A model generated the notes under the pieces. That model had not been told where the DNA came from. It did no database searches and saw only the letters and a list, made by a program, of their open reading frames with translations. The position numbers and the translations under genes are program-made. A stretch of 64,000 nt of DNA, from contig NZ_CP128474.1 of NCBI RefSeq assembly GCF_030369635.1, positions 1,984,001 to 2,048,000 of the forward strand, written 5' to 3'. Each line of letters starts with the position of its first letter. Within the stretch, counting starts at the first letter, position 1. This document shows, piece by piece, positions 58,528 through 64,000 of the stretch. The DNA comes from Microbacterium arborescens (GTDB taxonomy: Bacteria; Actinomycetota; Actinomycetes; Actinomycetales; Microbacteriaceae).

Positions 58528-59535
58528 TCAGCGCCGCGGACCGGTCGAGGAACGCACGACCAGCGCGGGAACGAGCACGGCCGGGTCCACCTCGCCCGAG
58601 CCGTGGCCGAGCAGCAGGTCCACGCAGCGGCGGCCGAGCTCTGCGAAATCCTGACGCACCGTCGACAGGGGCGGCCAGAAGTGCGCCGCCTCGGGGATGT
58701 CGTCGAACCCGATGATGCTGATGTCGCGGGGGCAGTCCAGCCCCTCGTCGCGGATCGCGTGCAGAAGCCCGAGCGCCATCTGGTCGTTCGACGAGAAGAT
58801 GGCCGTGAAGTCGCGCACTCGCAGCAGCTCGCGGCCGGCGTAGTAGCCGAACTCCGCGGTCCAGTCCCCCAGCACCGGAGCGGTCGTGGGGATGTCGGAG
58901 TCGCTCATCTCCTCGAGGAATCCGCGCATGCGGGCTTCGGCCTCGATCCAGTCCTGCGGACCGGCGATGTGGTAGATCGACCGGTGGCCGAGCTCGATCA
59001 GATGCCGCGTGGCCAGACGAGCGCCGGCGATCTGGTCGACCGACAGCGCGTGCCCCGGATCCACCTCCGTCGATTGCAGCGTGACGTAGGGGATGCCGAT
59101 CGGCTGCGCGGCGAGGGCGCGGAACACGCGCACCTGCGGCGCGATGACAACGAGCCCCTCGACCGCCTGAGCCACCAGGTGGGCGAGCCCGGCCTGGATC
59201 GAGCTCGGTTCGCGCGCATCGACGTTGGCGGTCGAGACCCAGTAGCCGCGCTCGCGGGCGGCGGCTTCGATCGCCGCGATGGAGGACGCCGGCCCGTACT
59301 GCGTCGCCGATGACGTCAGCACGCCGATGGTGTGCGACCGGCTCGTCACCAGGGCACGAGCGGCGCGGTTGGGGCTGTAGTCGAGCTCCGCCATCACGGC
59401 GAGCACGCGTTCCTTGGTCTCGGCGCGGATGCTCGGGTGATTGTTGAGGACGCGCGACACCGTCTGGTGCGACACACCGGCCAGGCGCGCGACATCGCGA
59501 ATGCTCGGGCGACGGCCTGCAGCGTCCTCGCTCAT
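58528..59535 (-). CDS. LacI-family regulator of the arabinose locus
   Basis: LacI-family repressor, 335 residues. The helix-turn-helix is PSIRDVARLAGVSHQTVSRVL and the hinge region reads YSPNRAARALVTSRS. The sugar-binding domain contains AIFSSNDQMALGLLHAI and DISIIGFDDIPEAAHFWPPLSTVRQ. It lies just upstream of araD on the same strand, and TGTGAC-type sites stand both before araD and before its own gene, so it probably represses the locus and itself. The ATG at 59535 follows GGAGGAAGC. Confidence 0.9.
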   Translation of the reverse strand: MSEDAAGRRPSIRDVARLAGVSHQTVSRVLNNHPSIRAETKERVLAVMAELDYSPNRAARALVTSRSHTIGVLTSSATQYGPASSIAAIEAAARERGYWVSTANVDAREPSSIQAGLAHLVAQAVEGLVVIAPQVRVFRALAAQPIGIPYVTLQSTEVDPGHALSVDQIAGARLATRHLIELGHRSIYHIAGPQDWIEAEARMRGFLEEMSDSDIPTTAPVLGDWTAEFGYYAGRELLRVRDFTAIFSSNDQMALGLLHAIRDEGLDCPRDISIIGFDDIPEAAHFWPPLSTVRQDFAELGRRCVDLLLGHGSGEVDPAVLVPALVVRSSTGPRR

Positions 59536-59578
59536 GCTTCCTCCGGCCCGATGCGCACGGTCACATCGGCTCGAGCCC

Positions 59579-59584
59579 ATTATG
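59579..59584 (-). promoter_or_regulatory. CATAAT -10 candidate for the arabinose regulator
   Basis: CATAAT, five of six matches to TATAAT, lies about 45 bases before the ATG on the minus strand. No convincing -35 accompanies it. Confidence 0.4.
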
Positions 59585-59618
59585 CACCGCGAGTTTCGAA
59601 AACACGCGGTCGAGGGAA

Positions 59619-59631
59619 TGTGACAGTCACA
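59619..59631. promoter_or_regulatory. TGTGACAGTCACA operator
   Basis: A perfect 13-base palindrome with a central A. It shares the TGTGACAGT half with the site at 58432-58440 before araD. Confidence 0.6.
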
Positions 59632-59643
59632 CCGGCATGCAAA

Positions 59644-59678
59644 GGTCGTGTGACAGCAGGCTTCCGCGTCACACGACC
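59644..59678. repeat. 11-bp perfect inverted repeat GGTCGTGTGAC
   Basis: GGTCGTGTGAC at 59644-59654 and GTCACACGACC at 59668-59678 are exact inverse copies 13 bases apart. Each arm contains the TGTGAC word of the nearby operators, so this may be a second repressor site. Confidence 0.5.
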
Positions 59679-59709
59679 GACGCACCGCCCCGGCGCTCCC
59701 TCGCCGCCG

Positions 59710-59715
59710 TATGCT
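59710..59715 (+). promoter_or_regulatory. TATGCT box of a leaderless promoter
   Basis: TATGCT with six bases to the ATG at 59722. Confidence 0.5.
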
Positions 59716-59721
59716 GACCGC

Positions 59722-60237
59722 ATGTCCGACCTGGCGCGATTCCTGCCTCTGAGCCACCGGTCACCGGATGCCGCTGCCGCGGCGCCCGCCGACCGCCGGG
59801 TCCAGATCGCAGCCATCCTCACGCTCGCGGCCGCCGTGCTCGACGCGCAACCCGACGACCGTCGCCGGCAGTTCATCGATGAGGCCGGGCTGACGGGCGA
59901 CGACGACGGCCGCGCTTCCCTCATCGATCTCGCCGACGCCGTCGGCCGCGGGCGACGGCGCTCCGGCCGCGATCTCACGGCCGTCGCGCGCGCGTACCTC
60001 CGGCTGCCGGGCGAGCGGCCGCCGCTGCCGTTCGACGTCGCCGGGACGGTCGCGCTCGCGGCCTCGACGAACGCTCCGTTCGCGCGACGGGCAGCGATCG
60101 CCGGGCACACCGTCCGTGCGACCGACGCCGGGTGGACGTTCGGGCGCGGCCCGGAGATCTCGGCGAGCGCCGACGACATCGTCGCGTTCCTCACGGGCGT
60201 CTCCGACGTGCCACCGCGGCGCAGCCAGGTCAGCTGA
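59722..60237 (+). CDS. Small protein of unknown function, possible SCP2/maleylpyruvate-isomerase-like end
   Basis: 171-residue soluble protein that I do not recognise with certainty. The C-terminal part, HTVRATDAGWTFGRGPEISASADDIVAFLTG, resembles the C-terminal domain of mycothiol-dependent maleylpyruvate isomerase-like proteins (SCP2-type). The N-terminal part (about 1-90) is Ala- and Arg-rich and helical. There is no signal peptide. The ATG is six bases after TATGCT, supporting a real gene, and the third-position GC is consistent. Its 3' end overlaps the convergent peptidase gene by eight bases. Confidence 0.7.
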   Translation: MSDLARFLPLSHRSPDAAAAAPADRRVQIAAILTLAAAVLDAQPDDRRRQFIDEAGLTGDDDGRASLIDLADAVGRGRRRSGRDLTAVARAYLRLPGERPPLPFDVAGTVALAASTNAPFARRAAIAGHTVRATDAGWTFGRGPEISASADDIVAFLTGVSDVPPRRSQVS

Positions 60238-61561
60238 GGCGCAGCAGGTCGCGGTAGAAGCCGATCCCCCGCAACCAGACGTCGACCCGGATGCGCTCGT
60301 CGTGAGCGTGGAGGGCCTCACGCTCGGATGCCGTGAGGCGGAAGGGCGCGAAGCGGTAGACGTTCTCGCAGATCGCGGTGAACCACCGGCTGTCACTCGC
60401 CCCGAGCTGCAGATACGGAGTCGCGACGACATCCGTGCCGAGGGCGGACCCGACCGCTGTCGCGACGCGCCGCCACCCCTCACCCCGCCAAGGAGACACG
60501 GGCGACGGGTCCGAGCCGTGGCGCACCTCGATCTCGATGTGGGGGTCGGCGATGGCTCGTCGTGCACGCTCGGTCGCCGCGGCGACGGTGTCGCCCGTGA
60601 GCAGGCGGATGTTGACGGCTGCGCGGGCGGTCGTCGCGAGCACGTTCTCGCCGTCCGCGCCGCTGAGTTCGGTCACCACCGCGGTCGTCCGAACGAGGGC
60701 GTTGGTCTCGGCGCCGAACCGGGGCAGGGCTCGGGCGAGCAGGGCCCCGGTGACGGCGAGGTTCGCGAAGACGAAGCGGAAAGGCTCGCGGGCGAACGGT
60801 GCGAGGGTGCGGAACATCGCGCGTACCGGTGGCACGAGTCGCATCGGAGCCGGATGACGGTGCAGCCGGTCGATCGCCCGCGCGAGTCTCGCGGTGGCGG
60901 GGAGCCGCGGCGGCGTCGACGCGTGACCTCCCGCCTCGCGGGCCGTCAGATCGAGGGTCATGACGCCTCGCTCGGCGACGCCGATCATCGCGGTCTCGAC
61001 CTCGACACCGGGGACGGCGCCCGACACGACCGCGCCGCCCTCATCGACGACGAGCGCGGGCCGGATGCCGCGGTCGCGCAGCACCTCGACGATCGCGGGC
61101 GCGCCGAGGCCGGCCACCTCTTCGTCGTGGCCGAAGGCGAGGTAGACATCGCGCGCCGGCCGCCACCCCTCGTCGACGAGGGCCTCGACGGCCTCGAAGA
61201 TCGCCACGAGCGAGCCCTTGTCGTCGATCGCGCCGCGCGCGTGGATCGTCGCCTCCGCGCCGTCGCCGGTCAGCACGGCGTCGAACGGCGGGTGGGTCCA
61301 TTCGTCGGGCACGACGGGAACCACGTCGTAGTGCGCCATGAGCACGAGCGAGGCGTCGGGCGCTCGCCCGGGCCACCGGTAGAGCATCGCGTGCTCCCCC
61401 ACCAGCTCGAGCTCGAGCTCGGCGTGCACGCGGGGATAGAGGCGACGGAGAGTCTCGCGGAAGCGGCTCAGCTGATCGGCGTCCGATGCTGCCGGCACGG
61501 CGTGCGAGACGGTCGGGATCCGCAGGAGCTCGCGGAAGCGTTCGACGGCGGCGGTGTCCAC
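60230..61561 (-). CDS. M20-family metallopeptidase
   Basis: Zinc aminoacylase/carboxypeptidase of the M20 family, 443 residues. Metal-binding and catalytic motifs are LMAHYDVVPV, HARGAIDDKGSLVAIFEAVEAL and FGHDEEVAGLGA, followed by the dimerisation domain. It resembles carboxypeptidase PM20D1-like proteins that hydrolyse N-acyl amino acids or dipeptides; the substrate is unknown. GTG 61561 is six bases after TAGGCT. Divergent from the oxidoreductase gene. Confidence 0.92.
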   Translation of the reverse strand: MDTAAVERFRELLRIPTVSHAVPAASDADQLSRFRETLRRLYPRVHAELELELVGEHAMLYRWPGRAPDASLVLMAHYDVVPVVPDEWTHPPFDAVLTGDGAEATIHARGAIDDKGSLVAIFEAVEALVDEGWRPARDVYLAFGHDEEVAGLGAPAIVEVLRDRGIRPALVVDEGGAVVSGAVPGVEVETAMIGVAERGVMTLDLTAREAGGHASTPPRLPATARLARAIDRLHRHPAPMRLVPPVRAMFRTLAPFAREPFRFVFANLAVTGALLARALPRFGAETNALVRTTAVVTELSGADGENVLATTARAAVNIRLLTGDTVAAATERARRAIADPHIEIEVRHGSDPSPVSPWRGEGWRRVATAVGSALGTDVVATPYLQLGASDSRWFTAICENVYRFAPFRLTASEREALHAHDERIRVDVWLRGIGFYRDLLRLS

Positions 61562-61567
61562 GGTGCG

Positions 61568-61573
61568 AGCCTA
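61568..61573 (-). promoter_or_regulatory. TAGGCT box of a leaderless promoter for the M20 peptidase
   Basis: TAGGCT on the minus strand, six bases before GTG 61561. Confidence 0.55.
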
Positions 61574-61600
61574 CGCCGCGCGGGTCGCCGCCCCGCTGGC

Positions 61601-61606
61601 TAGGCT
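61601..61606 (+). promoter_or_regulatory. TAGGCT box of a leaderless promoter for the Gfo/Idh/MocA gene
   Basis: TAGGCT on the plus strand, six bases before ATG 61613; the mirror image of the peptidase promoter 28 bases away. Confidence 0.55.
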
Positions 61607-61612
61607 CGCCTC

Positions 61613-62626
61613 ATGACGAACGAGACGACGTCCGGCACATCGCACGCCGGCCTGCGATGGGGCATCCTGGCCACCGGCGGCATCGCCCACGCATTCACCC
61701 GCGACCTCCGCACGGCCGGCCGCGAGGTCACCGCCGTCGGCTCGCGCACACCGGAGTCCGCGAGCCGCTTCGCCGACGAATACGGCATCCCCCATGCGCA
61801 CGGCTCGTACGAGCAGCTCGCGGCGGATCCCGACGTCGACATCATCTACATCGCCACCCCCCATCCCGGCCACCGCGATGCTGCCGCGCTCGCGATCCAG
61901 CACGGCAAGCACGTGCTGGTCGAGAAGCCCTTCACGCTCAACCGCGACGAGGCCGTCGCGCTGCGTGATCTGGCCGCCGACGCGGGCGTCCTCGTCATGG
62001 AGGCGATGTGGACCCGCTACCTTCCGCACATGGTCCGTCTGCGCGAGATCGTGGCTGCCGGCACGCTCGGCGAGATCCGCACGGTGTTCGCCGATCACAC
62101 GCAGCGGATCTCGGACGACCCCTCTCATCGCCTCAACGACCTCTCGCTCGGCGGCGGCGCGCTGCTCGATCTCGGCATCTACCCCGTGTCGTTCGTCTGC
62201 GACCTGCTCGGGCTTCCGACTCAGGTCCGCGCACTCGCCCGGCTGATGGATACGGGCGCCGACGCCGAGGTCGCCACCGTCATGACCCACCCCTCGGGCG
62301 CGATCTCGACGACCGTGTCGTCGTCGCGCGGCGCCGGCCCCAACACCGCTCACATCGTCGGCTCGGAGGCACGCATCGAGGTCTCGGGCGTCTGGTACGC
62401 CGCCACCGACTTCCGCGTCGTGTCCCACGACGGCACGGTGCTCGAGGAGTACCGGTCCGAGATCGAGGGGCGCGGCATGCAGTTCCAGGCGCTCGAGGCC
62501 GAAGCGCTCATCGCCGCAGGACGCATCGACGGCGATATCCTGCCGATCGCCGAGACCGTCGCGATCATGGGCGTGCTCGACGACATCCGCGATCAGATCG
62601 GTGTGCGCTACCCGCAGGAAGGCTGA
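61613..62626 (+). CDS. Gfo/Idh/MocA-family oxidoreductase
   Basis: NAD(P)-dependent sugar or polyol dehydrogenase, 337 residues. The Rossmann start is RWGILATGGIAHAFTRDL and the EKP motif is VLVEKPFTLNRDEA. The C-terminal substrate domain contains HRLNDLSLGGGALLDLGIYPVSF, similar to trans-1,2-dihydrobenzene-diol/xylose dehydrogenase-like members. The substrate cannot be determined. It is convergent with the transporter gene, six bases apart. Confidence 0.92.
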   Translation: MTNETTSGTSHAGLRWGILATGGIAHAFTRDLRTAGREVTAVGSRTPESASRFADEYGIPHAHGSYEQLAADPDVDIIYIATPHPGHRDAAALAIQHGKHVLVEKPFTLNRDEAVALRDLAADAGVLVMEAMWTRYLPHMVRLREIVAAGTLGEIRTVFADHTQRISDDPSHRLNDLSLGGGALLDLGIYPVSFVCDLLGLPTQVRALARLMDTGADAEVATVMTHPSGAISTTVSSSRGAGPNTAHIVGSEARIEVSGVWYAATDFRVVSHDGTVLEEYRSEIEGRGMQFQALEAEALIAAGRIDGDILPIAETVAIMGVLDDIRDQIGVRYPQEG

Positions 62627-62632
62627 GCGTCC

Positions 62633-64000
62633 TCAGGCGGCGAAGGGCACGACGCCCACGAGCACCGCGACGGCGAGCATCACGAGCGACACGATCGCGG
62701 CGCGCCACAGCACCTTCTTGTGGTGGTCGCCGAGGTTGACATTGGCCAGCGACACGAGCAGCAGGATGGCGGGCACGAGCGGGCTCTGCAGGTGCACCGG
62801 CTGCCCGGTGATCGATGCACGCGCCATCTCGACCGGCTCGATCCCGTAGGTCGCGGCGCTCTCGGCGAGGATCGGGAGGATGCCGAAGTAGAACGCGTCG
62901 TTCGACATGAAGAACGTGAACGGGATCGACAGGACTCCCGTGATCACGGCCAGGTGAGGTCCGAGCTGCGTCGGGATGACCTCGGTGACCCACGAGGCCA
63001 TCGCCGCCACCATCCCGGTGCCGTTGAGCACACCCACGAGCACGCCGGCGGCCAGCACCATCGAGACCACACCGACGATCGAGGGTGCGTGGGCGACGAT
63101 CTCATCGGCCTGCTGCTTGAGCTTGGGGAAGTTGATCACGAGGGCGAGAGCGGCGCCCACCATGAAGACGTACGCGAGCGGGAACAGGTCGAGCACCAGC
63201 AGAACCATCACCACGAGCGTGAGCGCGAGGTTGACCCACACCAGGCGCGGACGCAGCGTCGCACGATTCGGATCGAGCATCGTGTCGGCCATGGCGGTGT
63301 CGCGCTCCTCGACCCACCGCGCCGCCGGAACGGGCTTGCGCCCACGCACGGTCACGACGTTGCCGGTGCGCAGTGTGGCGAGGGCGCCCGGACGAGGGTC
63401 GGCGCCGCGGAAGAGCTTCGGCCCGCCGAGCACGCCGTCTCCCCCGCCGAGGCGCGAGGTGTCGATGCTGCCGGCGAGCCGGTGTCGCTCCGAGAGACCG
63501 AGGAACCAGGCGAAGGTCAGCGAGACGACGATGCCGGCCGCCAGGGAGGGCAGCATCGGCACGAAGACGTCGGTCGGCTGCAGCCCGAGCGCCGACGCCG
63601 CCCGCACGGTCGGCCCACCCCACGGCACGATGTTCATCGTCCCGTTCATCAGACCCGCGACGCAGGTGAGCACGACGGGGCTCATGCCCAGCCGCAGGTA
63701 GATCGGCAGCATCGCCGAGGTCGTGATGATGAAGGTTGTCGAGCCGTCGCCGTCGAGCGACACGACGGCCGCGAGCACGGCGGTGCCGAGCACGACCTTC
63801 GCGGGGTCGTCTTTCAGCACGCGGGTGATCACCCGGATGAGCGGGTCGAAGAGCCCCACGTCGATCATGATGCCGAAGTACATGATCGCGAACATGAGCA
63901 GGGCGGCCGTCGGCGCCATGCTCGTGATGGCGTCGATGATCATGTCGCCGAGCCCCAGCCCCGCGCCCGCGAAGAGGCCGAAGGCGGTCGGCACGAGGAT
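62633..64000 (-). CDS. CitMHS-family citrate/metal symporter, N-terminus missing
   Basis: Inner-membrane transporter of the CitMHS family, which imports citrate complexed with Mg or other divalent ions together with protons. The readable 455 residues contain about ten membrane segments, the conserved SLDGDGSTTFIITTSAMLPIYLRLGMSP (in parts) and NGTMNIVPWGGPTVRAASALG, and a long cytosolic loop. The frame continues off the right edge; the GTG at 63994 is internal, and the first membrane segments lie outside the window. Ends in VLVGVVPFAA. Confidence 0.92.
   Translation of the reverse strand: MLVPTAFGLFAGAGLGLGDMIIDAITSMAPTAALLMFAIMYFGIMIDVGLFDPLIRVITRVLKDDPAKVVLGTAVLAAVVSLDGDGSTTFIITTSAMLPIYLRLGMSPVVLTCVAGLMNGTMNIVPWGGPTVRAASALGLQPTDVFVPMLPSLAAGIVVSLTFAWFLGLSERHRLAGSIDTSRLGGGDGVLGGPKLFRGADPRPGALATLRTGNVVTVRGRKPVPAARWVEERDTAMADTMLDPNRATLRPRLVWVNLALTLVVMVLLVLDLFPLAYVFMVGAALALVINFPKLKQQADEIVAHAPSIVGVVSMVLAAGVLVGVLNGTGMVAAMASWVTEVIPTQLGPHLAVITGVLSIPFTFFMSNDAFYFGILPILAESAATYGIEPVEMARASITGQPVHLQSPLVPAILLLVSLANVNLGDHHKKVLWRAAIVSLVMLAVAVLVGVVPFAA

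Noticed and set aside
1..64000. tRNA or rRNA genes, insertion sequences, prophage or integrase genes.
   Set aside because: I found no cloverleaf-like intergenic stretch, no transposase or integrase motifs, and the gaps are too short for rRNA.

Overview
The window is a high-GC actinobacterial chromosome segment and most resembles Microbacterium or a close Microbacteriaceae relative. The reasons are the strong G/C third-position bias, the coproporphyrin-type heme operon containing hemQ, the pmt/rsmI/metG/tatD/rsmA/ispE neighbourhood, many 1-4 base gene overlaps, and many genes with a TANNNT box only 6-7 bases before the start codon (leaderless type). I see no rRNA, tRNA, CRISPR array, insertion sequence or prophage. 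No gene-free stretch exceeds about 200 bases; the largest are 19784-19981 and 59536-59721, and both look regulatory.

Layout. 1-5.3 kb: ispE (cut by the left edge), an aldo/keto reductase, a Stealth-type sugar-phosphate transferase that seems to start at CTG, a metallophosphoesterase, and rsmA. 5.3-16.2 kb: a nearly complete heme locus. hemE-cgoX-hemQ-hemH-hemC-hemD-hemB-hemL run on the minus strand with overlapping ends; hemA is divergent and overlaps a LacI-type regulator gene. 16.2-18.7 kb: tatD and metG. 18.7-28.4 kb: a beta-1,4-galactan utilisation locus (LacI regulator, GH42 beta-galactosidase, binding protein, two permeases, surface GH53 galactanase) with a perfect 16-bp palindromic operator. 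28.5-30.9 kb: rsmI and the divergent protein mannosyltransferase gene.

30.97-48.54 kb is the most interesting part: ten plus-strand genes encoding an FHA protein, an active-looking Ser/Thr kinase, a 1978-residue membrane-anchored extracellular protein, a MoxR ATPase, a DUF58 protein, a transglutaminase-like membrane protein lacking the catalytic Cys and His, a membrane FHA protein, a PP2C phosphatase, a pseudokinase with a 14-residue tandem repeat, and an FHA-like protein with a putative DNA-binding C-terminus. A short acidic Thr-Val-Leu motif recurs in the two FHA proteins and seven times in the pseudokinase, with a weaker form in the kinase. I infer a self-contained phospho-threonine switch controlling envelope assembly and perhaps transcription.

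48.6-53.5 kb: hrpA and a quinone oxidoreductase-like gene. 53.6-59.5 kb: an L-arabinose-type locus on the minus strand (LacI regulator, araD, and a ChvE/GguA/GguB-type ABC transporter). araD has codon use unlike everything around it. 59.7-64 kb: a small conserved-looking protein, an M20 peptidase, a Gfo/Idh/MocA oxidoreductase, and a CitMHS transporter cut by the right edge. Galactan and arabinose use together suggest a soil or plant-associated organism that feeds on pectic arabinogalactan.
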